A stretch of DNA of 64,000 nucleotides from Rhizobiaceae bacterium (GCA_017644005.1 JAEPMJ010000004.1:364885-428884), one strand, 5' to 3'; shown: positions 15,002 to 25,288, counted from the first letter of the stretch. Notes: generated by a model from the letters alone, not told the origin. Numbers and translations: made by a program.

Positions 15002-16870
15002 TCAAACCCGCACTTTCACGTATGTTCCGGGCGCCTTGCCCAGGAGCTCGGTACTGTCGCCCGGAGTCCGTGCATCGACGCGCTTCTTGTCCTGTGATTC
15101 GACCCATTTCTGCCAATGAGGCCACCACGATCCCGGCGTCTCGGCTGCGTTGGCAAGCCATTCATCGAATTCGCCTTCCGGTTTTCCGCCGGTCCAGAAC
15201 TGGTACTTGCCGGCTTTCGGCGGATTGACCACGCCGGCAATGTGGCCCGAGCCTGCCAGAACGAACTCGACTTTGCCGCCGAAACATGCGCTGCCGAGAA
15301 AGGCCGATTTAGCCGGAGCGATGTGATCTTCACGCGTCGCCAGATTGTAGACCGGTATTTTGACATCGGAGAGCGAGACCGGTTTGCCGCCGAGCCGCAT
15401 CTTGCCCTTGCTCAGGTTGTTATCGAGGTAGCAGTTGCGCAGGTAGAAAGAGTGGTTAGCCGCTGCCATACGAGTCGAATCGGAGTTCCAGTACAGCAGG
15501 TCAAACGGCATCGGCGCCTTGCCGCGCATGTAGTTGTTGACCACGTAGGGCCAGATTAGCTCGCTCGAACGCAGCATGTTGAAGGCTGTCGCCATGCGAG
15601 TGCCCTCCAGATAGCCCTTCTCGTTCATGGCCTTCTCAAGAGCGGATATCTGTTCCTCGTCCACGAAAACTTTCAGATCTCCGGCATAGGTGAAATCGAC
15701 CTGCGTCGTGAGGAAGGTCGCGGAGCGGATTCGGTCGTCGCCATCGCGCGCCATCTTGGCGAGGGACGCCGCCAGCAGCGTGCCGCCGACGCAATAGCCG
15801 ACCGCATTGACCTTCTTCTCCCCGGTCGCTTTTTCGATCGTGTCGAGCGCAAAGCTCAGACCAAGTTCGAAATAGTCGTCCCAGTCCATCCGGCCGTGAC
15901 GTTCGTCCGGGTTTGCCCAGGAGATGACGAATACCGTGTGCCCCTGTTTCACGGCCCAGCGGATGAAGGATTTGTCCGGGTTGAGATCGAGAATGTAGAA
16001 TTTGTTGATCCAGGGTGGGCAGATCAAAAGCGGGCGGCGAAGCACCTTTTTCGTCGCCGGCTCATACTGGATGATCTCTACGAGGTCGTTGCGCGCCACG
16101 ACCATCCCGGGCGTCGTCGCAATATTCTCGCCGACAGCGAAGCGAGACGCATCCGACTGGCGCAGCTTGAGTTCGCCATGGCCTGCCTTGATGTCTTCGG
16201 CGAGCATATGCATGCCGCGCGCCAGATTCTCGCCATTGCTGGCCACCGTTTCGCGGAACAGCTCAGGATTGGTGAGCACGAAGTTGGATGGCGAGAGCGC
16301 GTTGGTGACCTGCTTGACGTAGAAGCGCGCCTTGTGGCGGGTATGCTCGTCGAGACCCTCGGTCTCCTCGGCGAGGTCGGACGCCCATCGCGAGGTGACG
16401 AGATAGACCTTCTTCAGAAAATCGAAGAACGCATTTCTGGCCCATTCGGGGTCCTGGAAGCGTTTGTCGCCCCGTTCGGGCTCGACCGGGTCATCGCGCG
16501 TGTTGCCGCTCAGTTTCTGCACCGAGTTCGACCATATGGACATATAGCTGGATAAAAGGCGGGTCTGTGCTTCCAATGCCCGCGAAGGATCGGACAGCCA
16601 GTATTCCGTGAGCTTTGAAAAGGTGCGGACCATGTCGGTAACAGGGTCGGAAACCGTGTCGCGGATCTCGCCCTTCTCTCGCGGCTCGGCCCAGGCGGCA
16701 GCGGCCTTGCCGGCTTCCTCGATCATGCGGGCGAAGTTCAGCGCAAACCGTTCGGGATCCTTGACTATATATTGTTCGACGCTGCTGCTTTCAGCCTTGC
16801 CGTTTTCGACTTTTTCGCGCTCATCGCCCATGTCGGCGCCGAGCCTCCCGCTCGTGCTTTTTGTTGACAT
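15002..16870 (-). CDS. phaC: Class I poly(3-hydroxyalkanoate) synthase
   Basis: PhaC polymerises 3-hydroxyacyl-CoA into storage polyester on cytosolic granules. The product of about 622 residues has the PhaC N-terminal domain and an alpha/beta hydrolase core. The lipase-like box GYCVGG holds the nucleophilic Cys, the aspartate lies in REDHIAP, and the histidine in GSGHIAGVVNPP, completing the triad. The length is typical of rhizobial class I enzymes. The ATG at 16870 is chosen; an ATG at 16831 (MGDEREK) is a possible alternative, and the track upstream to 17011 looks non-coding. It stands alone here; phaA, phaB and phaR are not in the window. It is divergent from the small lipoprotein gene. 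Confidence 0.96.
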   Translation of the reverse strand: MSTKSTSGRLGADMGDEREKVENGKAESSSVEQYIVKDPERFALNFARMIEEAGKAAAAWAEPREKGEIRDTVSDPVTDMVRTFSKLTEYWLSDPSRALEAQTRLLSSYMSIWSNSVQKLSGNTRDDPVEPERGDKRFQDPEWARNAFFDFLKKVYLVTSRWASDLAEETEGLDEHTRHKARFYVKQVTNALSPSNFVLTNPELFRETVASNGENLARGMHMLAEDIKAGHGELKLRQSDASRFAVGENIATTPGMVVARNDLVEIIQYEPATKKVLRRPLLICPPWINKFYILDLNPDKSFIRWAVKQGHTVFVISWANPDERHGRMDWDDYFELGLSFALDTIEKATGEKKVNAVGYCVGGTLLAASLAKMARDGDDRIRSATFLTTQVDFTYAGDLKVFVDEEQISALEKAMNEKGYLEGTRMATAFNMLRSSELIWPYVVNNYMRGKAPMPFDLLYWNSDSTRMAAANHSFYLRNCYLDNNLSKGKMRLGGKPVSLSDVKIPVYNLATREDHIAPAKSAFLGSACFGGKVEFVLAGSGHIAGVVNPPKAGKYQFWTGGKPEGEFDEWLANAAETPGSWWPHWQKWVESQDKKRVDARTPGDSTELLGKAPGTYVKVRV

Positions 16871-16953
16871 ATTACAATGACAAGTCCCTACACGTCCAAC
16901 TGCGTCAGCAATTTGACGCGGGTCGAGGGAACGGCGGAAAGGAACGCGTCGCG

Positions 16954-17274
16954 GTGACGTTTGCTGTCGAGAAACTACTACGTGGCTGTTTGCTTCTGGC
17001 GATCCTCGCAATTACAGGAGGCTGCGTGTCCGCCTCACTTGAGGATGCGGTGCCCGGCGCGCGCAACACCGGCAGTTATCCCAACCTCAATATCCCGCCG
17101 CGTGCAGAGACCGAACAACTGACCGACGAAGAAGCTGCTGAGCGGCTGGCGGTGCTGAAAACCCGGCACGATGCGCAGAAGTCGCTACCGGGATCCGCCG
17201 GCAATGATGTCGACCGGCTCAAGAAACTGAAAAGATCCCACGCCGAGGACACGCTGAAGGAAATCGAGAATTAA
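16954..17274 (+). CDS. Small lipoprotein
   Basis: The 106-residue product starts at GTG (TFAVEKLL), with AAAGGA about ten bases upstream. Its N-terminal hydrophobic stretch ends in a lipobox-like AITGGC, so it should be acylated and membrane anchored. The mature part is short, charged and probably disordered to helical, with SLEDAVPGARNTGSYPNLN, then DEEAAERLAVLK, and a Lys-rich end. I know no function for it. It lies just upstream of alaC on the same strand, and its own promoter probably lies in the 83 bases shared with phaC. Confidence 0.7.
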   Translation: MTFAVEKLLRGCLLLAILAITGGCVSASLEDAVPGARNTGSYPNLNIPPRAETEQLTDEEAAERLAVLKTRHDAQKSLPGSAGNDVDRLKKLKRSHAEDTLKEIEN

Positions 17275-17355
17275 CGGCAAGTCGGTCGGCTTCTATCGAC
17301 CCGTCCGGAGATTGGGTGTATAGCCGCCGCGTTCACGCCTCCGATGGAATACGCC

Positions 17356-18573
17356 ATGGAAGAATTTCACAAGGTTCGCCGGCTGCCGCCGTATGTCTTC
17401 GAGCAGGTCAACAGGTTGAAGGCGAGCGCACGGGCCAGCGGCGCGGATATCATCGACCTGGGCATGGGCAATCCCGATCTGCCGACGCCGCAGAGTATCG
17501 TGGACAAGCTGTGCGACGTTGTGCGCGACCCGCGCACCCACCGCTACTCCTCGTCGCGTGGCATACCGGGGCTGCGGCGCGCGCAGGCAAATTATTATTC
17601 CCGCCGGTTCGGTGTGAAACTCGACCCCGAACGGCAGATCGTTGCCACGTTGGGTTCCAAGGAAGGTTTTGCCAATATGGCCCAGGCGATCACGGCGCCG
17701 GGCGATGTGGTTCTGTGCCCGAACCCGACTTATCCGATCCACGCATTCGGCTTCATCATGTCGGGTGGTGTGATCCGTTCCATGCAGGTCGAACCGGATG
17801 ACGGTTTCATTCCCGCGCTGGAGCGCGCGATCCGCCATTCGATCCCGAAGCCGCTTGCGCTAATTCTCAATTATCCATCGAACCCGACCGCACATGTCGC
17901 AACACTGGATTTCTTCAAGGACGTCGTCGCATTCGCCCGCAAGCATGAGCTGATCCTGCTATCGGATCTGGCCTATGCGGAGATCTATTTCGATGACAAC
18001 CCGCCGCCGTCGGTGCTGCAGGTGCCGGGCGCGATGGATGTTACCGTCGAGTTCACTTCGATGTCGAAGACCTTTTCCATGCCGGGCTGGCGAATGGGCT
18101 TTGCCGTCGGTAATGAGCGGCTGATCGCTGCGCTGACGCGCGTGAAATCCTATCTCGACTACGGTGCATTCACGCCGATCCAGGTCGCGGCGACTGCTGC
18201 TCTGAATTCCGACGGCGCGGAGGTCGAGGAGGTGCGATCGATCTATCATCGCCGGCGCGATGTGCTTGTCGACGCGTTTGCGCGTGCGGGCTGGCAGGTG
18301 CCGCCTCCGGCGGCCACCATGTTTGCCTGGGCGCCGATCCCGGAGCCCTTTCGGGCGATGGGTTCACTCGAATTCTCCAAGCTTCTGGTCGAGAAGGCGG
18401 ATGTTGCAGTTTCGCCGGGCATAGGGTTCGGTGAGCATGGCGACGATTTCGTGCGCATAGCGCTGGTGGAAAACGAGCACCGCATTCGCCAGGCGGCGCG
18501 CAACATCAAGCGGTTTCTGGCTTCCATCGATGCCAAGCCGGATAATGTGGTGGCGCTGAACGCCCGCCGCTGA
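17356..18573 (+). CDS. alaC: Alanine/glutamate-pyruvate transaminase AlaC-like
   Basis: This PLP-dependent class I aminotransferase (about 405 residues) tracks E. coli AlaC closely: RRLPPYVF, then DIIDLGMGNPDLPTP, HRYSSSRGIPGLRRA, and PGWRMGF after the PLP lysine in SMSKTFSM. AlaC makes alanine from pyruvate and glutamate. The ATG at 17356 (MEEFHKV) has GGA seven bases upstream; an ATG at 17344 adds four residues but lacks a ribosome-binding site. It is followed 40 bases later by hom, an order often kept in rhizobia, so the two probably form an operon with amino-acid roles. Confidence 0.92.
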   Translation: MEEFHKVRRLPPYVFEQVNRLKASARASGADIIDLGMGNPDLPTPQSIVDKLCDVVRDPRTHRYSSSRGIPGLRRAQANYYSRRFGVKLDPERQIVATLGSKEGFANMAQAITAPGDVVLCPNPTYPIHAFGFIMSGGVIRSMQVEPDDGFIPALERAIRHSIPKPLALILNYPSNPTAHVATLDFFKDVVAFARKHELILLSDLAYAEIYFDDNPPPSVLQVPGAMDVTVEFTSMSKTFSMPGWRMGFAVGNERLIAALTRVKSYLDYGAFTPIQVAATAALNSDGAEVEEVRSIYHRRRDVLVDAFARAGWQVPPPAATMFAWAPIPEPFRAMGSLEFSKLLVEKADVAVSPGIGFGEHGDDFVRIALVENEHRIRQAARNIKRFLASIDAKPDNVVALNARR

Positions 18574-18613
18574 ACACTATTGCAGCCTGACAGGAAGAGG
18601 GGACGCCGGGATT

Positions 18614-19927
18614 ATGGCCGACGCGTTGCGGATCGGAATTGCGGGATTGGGCACCGTTGGTGCTTCGACGGTTCGGGTGCTTGCCGACAAGGCGGCCGAG
18701 ATGACGCGGCAATGCGGACGGAACCTGACGGTGACGGCGGTGTCCGCGCGCGCGCGAAACCGCGACCGCGGCATCGACCTTTCCGGCGTGACGTGGTTCG
18801 ACAGCCCGGTTGAACTTGCCCGGTCTGCCGAAATCGACGTTTTTGTTGAGTTGATCGGCGGAGAGGACGGTGTCGCGCTTGCGAGCGTAAAGGCGGCTCT
18901 CGAAGCCGGCCGACATGTGGTCACCGCCAACAAGGCCCTTCTCGCCAAACATGGAATCGCGCTGGCCGAGCGGGCCGAAAAGAGCGGTGTCGTTCTCAAT
19001 TACGAAGCCGCTGTGGCTGGCGGGATTCCGGTTATCAAAACGATGCGCGAATCGATGGCCGGCAACACGATCAGCCGCGTGTTCGGTATCCTCAACGGAA
19101 CCAGCAACTATATCCTGACCCGCATGGAGGCTGAAGGCATATCATTTGCAGACTGCCTGGCCGATGCGCAGCGGCTGGGATATGCCGAGGCCGATCCGAC
19201 TTTTGATATCGAGGGGCAGGACACCGCGCATAAGCTCGCCATACTTTCCAGTCTGGCCTTTGGCCACAAAATCGCGGCCGAAGATATCTATCTGGAAGGA
19301 ATCTCGAATATTACCCAGGCTGACATCCGGGCCGCTGCCGAGCTTGGTTACCGCATCAAGCTCCTTGGTGTCGCCCAACGCACTGAAACCGGGGTGGAGC
19401 AGCGGGTTCACCCGACCATGGTGCCGACTGCCTCGGTGATTGCGCAGGTGCACGGCGTGACCAACGCAGTGGCAATCGAAACAGATATTCTGGGCGAACT
19501 GCTTCTTTCGGGTCCGGGGGCTGGCGGCAGCGCTACGGCTTCCGCCGTTGTCGGTGACATTGCCGATATCGCCAAGAGCCGTCCGGGCTTCCAGCACGCT
19601 CCGGTGTTCGGCCGTCCGGCAAAACAGCTCGCACCCTACAAGCGGGCACAAATGCGCGCTCATGCCGGCGGCTATTTCATCCGCTTCACCGTACACGACC
19701 GCGCTGGCGTATTCGCGGCGCTCGCCAAGCGGATGGCCGACAACAAGATTTCGCTCGAATCGATTGTTCAGCACGCGAGTGCCGGCCAGCCCGAAACACA
19801 AAAGACCGTTGTTCTGGTAACCCATGAGACAACCGAGGCCGCTGTGCGTAAGGCAGTGGACGGCGTGACACGGGACGGCCACCTTGTGGATAAGGCCCAG
19901 GTCATCCGTATCGAGCGCGCTGCCTGA
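18614..19927 (+). CDS. hom: Homoserine dehydrogenase
   Basis: The enzyme reduces aspartate semialdehyde to homoserine on the way to threonine and methionine. The 437-residue monofunctional form has an N-terminal Rossmann fold (IGIAGLGTVGASTV), VVTANKALLAKHG, the catalytic core (GGIPVIKTMRESMAGN, then GILNGTSNYILTRM), and a C-terminal ACT domain (YFIRFTVHDRAGVFAAL). The ACT domain is the usual site of threonine feedback. The ATG is preceded by a purine-rich stretch (AGGAAGAGGGGA). The aspartokinase gene is not nearby. Confidence 0.97.
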   Translation: MADALRIGIAGLGTVGASTVRVLADKAAEMTRQCGRNLTVTAVSARARNRDRGIDLSGVTWFDSPVELARSAEIDVFVELIGGEDGVALASVKAALEAGRHVVTANKALLAKHGIALAERAEKSGVVLNYEAAVAGGIPVIKTMRESMAGNTISRVFGILNGTSNYILTRMEAEGISFADCLADAQRLGYAEADPTFDIEGQDTAHKLAILSSLAFGHKIAAEDIYLEGISNITQADIRAAAELGYRIKLLGVAQRTETGVEQRVHPTMVPTASVIAQVHGVTNAVAIETDILGELLLSGPGAGGSATASAVVGDIADIAKSRPGFQHAPVFGRPAKQLAPYKRAQMRAHAGGYFIRFTVHDRAGVFAALAKRMADNKISLESIVQHASAGQPETQKTVVLVTHETTEAAVRKAVDGVTRDGHLVDKAQVIRIERAA

Positions 19928-20062
19928 GGCGGGTTTCGTCTGTTTTGCAAAAGTTCAATCGATTCAGTTTGTTGGGTCGCGAAGCTGTCACTTGATGGCG
20001 GCAATGTCCTTTGACAGAAGGATTGCCGACATATCCAACGCCCGCTTTCCCGGAGACATTAC

Positions 20063-21040
20063 ATGGCCAAGTCCGCCCAATCCGGCCTCGACCGCATCCT
20101 GACGCTCGAACTGGTGCGCGTTACCGAACGCGCGGCGGTTGCTGCGGCTCGGCTGCGCGGTCGCGGTGACGAAAAGGCCGCCGACCAGGTTGCGGTGGAC
20201 GCCATGCGCGCCGAACTCAACCGGCTGCCGATCAAAGGCACGGTGGTGATTGGCGAGGGCGAGCGGGACGAAGCGCCGATGCTCTATATCGGCGAAGAGG
20301 TCGGTGCCGGCGACGGGCCGGAGGTCGATATCGCCCTCGACCCCCTGGAAGGCACGACGATCTGCGCCAAGAACCTGCCGAATTCGCTGGCCGTGATCGC
20401 GATAGCCGAGCGCGGTAGCCTGCTCTACGCACCAGACGTCTACATGGACAAGATCGCGGTCGGTCCGGGCTATCCCGCCGGTGTCGTCGATCTCGACGCG
20501 CCCCCGGCCGAGAACATCGCCAACATTGCAAAAGCCAAAGGTGTGGCGATCAGCGATATTACCGCCTGCATTCTTGACAGGCCAAGGCACGCCCGGCTGA
20601 TAGAGGCAGTGCGTGAGACGGGTGCCGCGATCCGGCTCATCGGCGACGGTGACGTTGCCGGGGTCATCCATACGACCGATCCTGACGAAACCGGTATCGA
20701 CATCTATATGGGTTCGGGCGGCGCGCCGGAGGGTGTGCTAGCGGCAGCTGCGTTGCGCTGCATTGGCGGCCAGATGCAGGGAAGGCTGCAGCTCAACACT
20801 GACGACAAGATCGCGCGCGCTGCCAAGATGGGCATTTCCGATCCTCTGAAGGTTTACACCATGGAAGAGATGGCGAGCGGCGACGTGCTGTTCGCCGCGA
20901 CGGGTGTAACCGACGGCAACCTGCTTTCTGGCGTGAAATTCGGTCGCGATTCGATCGAGACCGAAACCATCGTGATGCGTTCTTCGTCGCAGACCGTGCG
21001 CAGCATCAAGGCGCGGCACCAGGACATGGACAAGTTCTGA
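20063..21040 (+). CDS. glpX: Class II fructose-1,6-bisphosphatase GlpX
   Basis: The enzyme hydrolyses fructose-1,6-bisphosphate in gluconeogenesis and related sugar-phosphate cycles. The 325-residue product carries the metal-binding GEGERDEAPML and DPLEGTT motifs and the family segments IAIAERGSLLYAPDVYMDK and GSGGAPEGVLAAAALRC. GGAG lies seven bases before the ATG. It lies 135 bases after hom, in the same direction as recJ, and probably has its own promoter in that gap. Confidence 0.96.
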   Translation: MAKSAQSGLDRILTLELVRVTERAAVAAARLRGRGDEKAADQVAVDAMRAELNRLPIKGTVVIGEGERDEAPMLYIGEEVGAGDGPEVDIALDPLEGTTICAKNLPNSLAVIAIAERGSLLYAPDVYMDKIAVGPGYPAGVVDLDAPPAENIANIAKAKGVAISDITACILDRPRHARLIEAVRETGAAIRLIGDGDVAGVIHTTDPDETGIDIYMGSGGAPEGVLAAAALRCIGGQMQGRLQLNTDDKIARAAKMGISDPLKVYTMEEMASGDVLFAATGVTDGNLLSGVKFGRDSIETETIVMRSSSQTVRSIKARHQDMDKF

Positions 21041-21104
21041 CTTCGCACTGGATTACGGCAGCCGCGCCCTTTCATCCGGCGATCCCGGCGCGCATGATGC
21101 AGCC

Positions 21105-22886
21105 ATGAGCGGCGAGAAGCGTCTTTTCCTCGATGTCGGGAACTCGGCCACTGGCCGTACGTGGCGGCACCGGCTGGATGTGCGTCAGGAACAGCTGGCG
21201 ACCGCAATCGCTCAGGAACACGGTCTGCCCGATATCGTTTCGCGCGTTCTGGCGGGCCGCGGCATTGTGGCCGACGAGGCAGAGCGTTTTCTCGATCCGA
21301 CGATCCGCGACCTGTTGCCCGACCCCTCGACATTGACCGACATGAAGGCTGCGGCGGACCGGCTGGCGAAGGCGATCTGCAGCCGCGAGCGGGTTGCGAT
21401 CTTCGGCGACTACGATGTCGATGGCGCGGTGTCATCGGCGATGCTGGCGCGATTCCTGCGCCACTACGGCATTGAAGCGCGTATCTATATTCCCGACCGC
21501 ATTTTCGAGGGCTATGGACCCAATCCCGACGCCATGCGGGAGCTCGCAGGCGGAGCCAGCCTGATTGTAACGGTCGACTGCGGCACCAACAGCGCTGAGG
21601 CAATCGCCGCGGGGCGGAACGCGGGGGCCGAGGTGCTGGTGCTCGACCATCATCAGGTGGGTGGTTCGCTGCCGGACCGGACGATTGTGGTCAACCCGAA
21701 CCGCGAGGACGACCTTTCGGGGCAGGGGCATCTCTGCGCGGCTGGCGTGGTGTTCCTGGCGCTGGTCGAGACGGTACGCAGGCTGCGCGGAGCGAGCGAT
21801 CTGCCGGCACCGCCCGACCTTCTGAAGTATCTCGATCTTCTGGCGCTTGCCACCGTCGCCGACGTAGTGCCTCTGACCGGCGTAAACCGTGCCTTCGTGG
21901 TCAAGGGGCTGATTGCAATGCGGTCGATGGCCAATGCCGGGATCGCCGCCCTGGTGCGCGCGGCGCGCATTGGCGAACCCGTGGCGACGTTTCATCTCGG
22001 TTTCGTGCTCGGACCGCGCATCAATGCCGGCGGGCGGATCGGCGACGCAGCGCTGGGCGCGCGGCTTCTCGCCACGGACGACGCTGGCGAGGCGCAGGAA
22101 ATTGCGGAGACGCTGGAGCGGCTCAACGCCGAGCGGCAGGCACTGGAACAACAGATGGTCGATCAGGCCAAGGCCGAAGCCGATGCCGAGATGGCGGCAG
22201 GGGGCGGTCCCGAAATCCTCGTATCCGGCTCACCGGACTGGCACCCTGGCATTGTCGGGCTCATCGCATCGAGGCTGAAGGACCACGCACGGCGGCCCGC
22301 ATTTGCGATCGCGTTCAATGCAAATGGCATCGGGACCGGGTCGGGGCGCTCCATCGCCGGGTTCGATCTAGGGCGTCTCGTCAATGCGGCGGTCGAGAAG
22401 GGCCTGCTTATCAAAGGCGGGGGTCATGCGATGGCGGCGGGGATCACCGTGGAAAAGGGCAAGCTTGGCGCACTGCGCGGCTTTTTCGATGAGATGGCGG
22501 CGGGTCAAATCTTCGCACTGCGCGATCAGGAGAGCGTCCTCATAGATGCTGCGCTTTCGGCCGGTGGCGCAACCATCGAACTTGTCGAGACGCTGGAACG
22601 AGCAGGCCCGTTCGGTGCAGGGCACGCTCCGCCGCTGCTCGTGTTGCCGCGGCATGTGCTGTCTGACGCCCGCCAGGTTGGAACCAATCATGTTCGCGCG
22701 GAGTTGCGATCCGAAACGGGCCAGAGAATTTCCGCAATCGCCTTTCGCGCGGCGGATACCGATCTCGGCCGGTTCCTGCTCGACAGACGCGGGCAAACCG
22801 TCCATGTGGCCGGTACGCTCGGCATCAATCACTGGAACGGAAACCGCACTGTGCAACTGCGGATCGTGGACGCTGCGGCGGCCTGA
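21105..22886 (+). CDS. recJ: Single-stranded-DNA exonuclease RecJ
   Basis: RecJ is a 5'-3' single-strand exonuclease of RecF-pathway recombination, base excision and mismatch repair. The 593-residue product has the DHH phosphoesterase motifs in order (FGDYDVDGAVSSAML, VDCGTN, then LDHHQVGG), a coiled-coil helix around 340-370, the DHHA1 domain with GGGHAMAAGIT, and a C-terminal OB fold (NHWNGNRTVQLRI). It starts 64 bases after glpX and ends six bases from the convergent patatin gene. Confidence 0.96.
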   Translation: MSGEKRLFLDVGNSATGRTWRHRLDVRQEQLATAIAQEHGLPDIVSRVLAGRGIVADEAERFLDPTIRDLLPDPSTLTDMKAAADRLAKAICSRERVAIFGDYDVDGAVSSAMLARFLRHYGIEARIYIPDRIFEGYGPNPDAMRELAGGASLIVTVDCGTNSAEAIAAGRNAGAEVLVLDHHQVGGSLPDRTIVVNPNREDDLSGQGHLCAAGVVFLALVETVRRLRGASDLPAPPDLLKYLDLLALATVADVVPLTGVNRAFVVKGLIAMRSMANAGIAALVRAARIGEPVATFHLGFVLGPRINAGGRIGDAALGARLLATDDAGEAQEIAETLERLNAERQALEQQMVDQAKAEADAEMAAGGGPEILVSGSPDWHPGIVGLIASRLKDHARRPAFAIAFNANGIGTGSGRSIAGFDLGRLVNAAVEKGLLIKGGGHAMAAGITVEKGKLGALRGFFDEMAAGQIFALRDQESVLIDAALSAGGATIELVETLERAGPFGAGHAPPLLVLPRHVLSDARQVGTNHVRAELRSETGQRISAIAFRAADTDLGRFLLDRRGQTVHVAGTLGINHWNGNRTVQLRIVDAAAA

Positions 22887-22892
22887 CTGGCC

Positions 22893-23876
22893 TCAGACCA
22901 TCACCTTTTGCATGCGCTCGATGTCACCCAGTTGTGCGCGGGTTGCTTCGTAACCAATACGGATCGCCTCGTCTGCGCGGTGGAATTCACTCAATCCGAT
23001 ATGGCCGAGCTTGGGCAGGATCGACATGTCGGGCGGATCGCCTGCCAGCCGTGCCCGCGAAATGCGGTCCTGGATGATGTTGAAGGCCTCCACCATCACG
23101 CCCATGATACCAAGCCGTGCCTCACGTTCCGATGCGCCACGATCGACAACGAGCTTGTTGGAGGCCTGGTTGTCGTTTTCATTCGGCATCGGCGCGTCGG
23201 CGGTGTGCTTGATAACCGCGGCGCGGCCGAAAAGGTCGTAGTGCAGGTTCACGGCGACAACGAGCTGCTGCTCATGCGCGCGGCACACCGAGACCGGCAC
23301 CGGATTGACCAGCGCTCCATCTACCAGCACCCGTCCATTGCAGGCGACGGGTTCGAAGACGCCGGGCAGGGCGTAGGAAGCGCGCATCGCCGTAATCAGC
23401 GAGCCGCTGGACAGCCATATTTCATGGCCGGTGCGGATTTCCGAAGCCACGCAGACAAACGCCTTGGGCAGGTCGTCGAAGGTGACGCCCGACAAATGCT
23501 GCTGCATACGTGCGTTGAGCTTCATGCCGCCAAACAGGCCGCCTCCACCCAGATTGAGGTCGAGAAGCCCGAATATGCGGCGCTTTGTCAGGGAGCGCGC
23601 AAATTCCTCGAGTTCGTCCAGTTTGCCGGCGAGGTAACAGCCGCCGACCAGTGCTCCGATCGAGGTGCCGGCAATCATGCTGATCTCGACGCCGGCTTCT
23701 TCAAGTGCCCGCAGGACACCTATGTGGGCCCAGCCTCTAGCCGCGCCGCCGCCCAGCGCCAGCGCTACGCCCTGGCGGCGCTGCGGCAATTCAGTCAGGT
23801 CCGACCCTGCGGCCGGCGGAATATCGTCGGTTATCCGCATGTCATGCCTGCCGTACAAAGACGACCACTCCAACAT
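22893..23876 (-). CDS. Patatin-like phospholipase (RssA type)
   Basis: The 327-residue protein carries a full patatin catalytic dyad. ALGGGAARGWAHIGVL is the oxyanion hole, GTSIGALVGG holds the Ser nucleophile, and the Asp lies in DGALVNPVP. Such proteins hydrolyse acyl ester bonds of lipids; RssA-like members have no proven substrate. No signal peptide is seen. The first ATG is supported by GAGGG seven bases upstream, so it is preferred over the ATG 12 codons later. The gene is convergent with recJ. It lies 96 bases downstream of hisI on the same strand and may be read from that operon. Confidence 0.9.
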   Translation of the reverse strand: MLEWSSLYGRHDMRITDDIPPAAGSDLTELPQRRQGVALALGGGAARGWAHIGVLRALEEAGVEISMIAGTSIGALVGGCYLAGKLDELEEFARSLTKRRIFGLLDLNLGGGGLFGGMKLNARMQQHLSGVTFDDLPKAFVCVASEIRTGHEIWLSSGSLITAMRASYALPGVFEPVACNGRVLVDGALVNPVPVSVCRAHEQQLVVAVNLHYDLFGRAAVIKHTADAPMPNENDNQASNKLVVDRGASEREARLGIMGVMVEAFNIIQDRISRARLAGDPPDMSILPKLGHIGLSEFHRADEAIRIGYEATRAQLGDIERMQKVMV

Positions 23877-23972
23877 TCGCGTACCCTCATCCCCGGCGCA
23901 CCATATGACAGCTCTCGTATCAAAATAATGAATCCCGATACGATGCGGCCGTTGAATGGTACCTGAATGAGA

Positions 23973-24428
23973 CTAAGCGTCTGAAGCGGCTGCAAGTTCC
24001 ACATTGCCGTCAGTGTGGCGGACAATGCGGTAAAAACATGTGCGGCGCCCGGTGTGACAAGCTGCGCGGTCGCCCTGCGGGCGCACCTTGATCCAAACGG
24101 CGTCCTGATCGCAATCGACGCGCAACTCCGCAATTTCCTGGAAATTGCCGGAGGTTTCTCCTTTTTTCCAGAGTTCGTTCCTGGATCGGGACCAGTAGTG
24201 CGCGATGCCGGTTTCGATACTCAGCGACAGTGCCTCGGCGTTCATGTGTGCGACCATCAGAACGACGCCGGTGTCGGCGTCCGTCGCAACCGCCGTTACA
24301 AGGCCGTTGGCGTCAAAGCGCGGAGTGAGGAGAGCCCCTGCCTCCAGCGCCTGTTTGTCGGCAGGGGCGGGAGGGAATTCGATTTGTGGCATGCCGGGTT
24401 CCGGATTTGGCGGCCGGCTGAGGCTCAT
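23973..24428 (-). CDS. hisI: Phosphoribosyl-AMP cyclohydrolase
   Basis: HisI opens the purine ring of phosphoribosyl-AMP in histidine synthesis. The 151-residue product is the stand-alone form, not fused to HisE. It has [31 protein letters not shown], the metal triad DCDQDA, and the zinc cysteines in [11 protein letters not shown]. Its ATG overlaps the folE stop as ATGA, so translation is coupled to folE. The longer reading frame to 24557 is only the folE 3' end read in another frame. Confidence 0.95.
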   Translation of the reverse strand: MSLSRPPNPEPGMPQIEFPPAPADKQALEAGALLTPRFDANGLVTAVATDADTGVVLMVAHMNAEALSLSIETGIAHYWSRSRNELWKKGETSGNFQEIAELRVDCDQDAVWIKVRPQGDRAACHTGRRTCFYRIVRHTDGNVELAAASDA

Positions 24429-25063
24429 TCGCCGGCGCCGGCTCTGATCATGGAGATGAAACGTACCTGTTCTTCGGGATGGTCGCGAAATGCGCCGGTG
24501 AAGGTAGAGGTCAGCGTGGTGGAACCCTGCTTGCGGATGCCGCGCATGGCCATGCACATATGCTCTGCCTCGATCATCACTGCGACGCCGCGCGGGTTCA
24601 AAACGTCCTGAATGACGCCCGCGATCTGCGCCGTGAGCGCTTCCTGTGTCTGTAGTCGCTGGGCGAAGATATCGACGACGCGCGCGATCTTCGACAGACC
24701 CACGACCTTGCCGTCCGGCAGATAGGCAACATGGGCCCGGCCGATAATGGGCACCATGTGGTGTTCGCAGTGCGAATGGAACGCGATGTCCTTCACCAGC
24801 ACCATATCGTCATAGCCGGCAACTTCCTCGAAGGTGCGGCCAAGTTCCTCCACCGGGTCCTTGGCATATCCGGCGAACATTTCCTGATAGGCCTTGGCAA
24901 CCCGCGCTGGCGTGTCTTTCAGTCCCTCACGGTTTTCATCTTCGCCAATCCAGCGCAGCAAGGTGCGCACGGCGTCCTCGACCTGGGATTGCGAGGGCCG
25001 GTCGAGGCCAGCCTTGACGGCAGTGATTGTGGAATCAGCGGGTTTTTTCGCGTAGGCGTCCAT
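24425..25063 (-). CDS. folE: GTP cyclohydrolase I, zinc type
   Basis: FolE turns GTP into dihydroneopterin triphosphate, the first step of tetrahydrofolate synthesis. The 212-residue product has the FolE core: [16 protein letters not shown], the zinc ligands in [12 protein letters not shown] and [11 protein letters not shown], and [20 protein letters not shown]. The ATG at 25063 (MDAYAKK) has GGGAG ten bases upstream; the upstream extension to 25168 is unlike the family. With hisI it forms a coupled pair, a common rhizobial arrangement. Folate supply also bears on the one-carbon genes to the right. Confidence 0.96.
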   Translation of the reverse strand: MDAYAKKPADSTITAVKAGLDRPSQSQVEDAVRTLLRWIGEDENREGLKDTPARVAKAYQEMFAGYAKDPVEELGRTFEEVAGYDDMVLVKDIAFHSHCEHHMVPIIGRAHVAYLPDGKVVGLSKIARVVDIFAQRLQTQEALTAQIAGVIQDVLNPRGVAVMIEAEHMCMAMRGIRKQGSTTLTSTFTGAFRDHPEEQVRFISMIRAGAGE

Positions 25064-25288
25064 GAAAGGCGTCTCCCGTAGTTCCTTTCGAAGAAGGAAC
25101 GAGTTGAACGGACCACAGCCTTTCTCGGGGGCAACCCCCGGGCGGCGTGTATCGTGATATGCGTGCACCGTGGGGCTTGATGTAACCTTGCCCGCGTTGT
25201 GCTTGCGTCACTATATAGGATTTGCCGACCCGATTGAAAGATGCTGTCGGCGGACGCGGTCCATGCCGCGACTTTTACGAGCGTGCAA

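Noticed and set aside
16864..16892. TTGACA at 16864-16869 as a promoter for the small lipoprotein gene.
   Set aside because: The -35 is perfect, but no acceptable -10 box lies 16-18 bases downstream (CCTACA at best), and it overlaps the phaC start codon.
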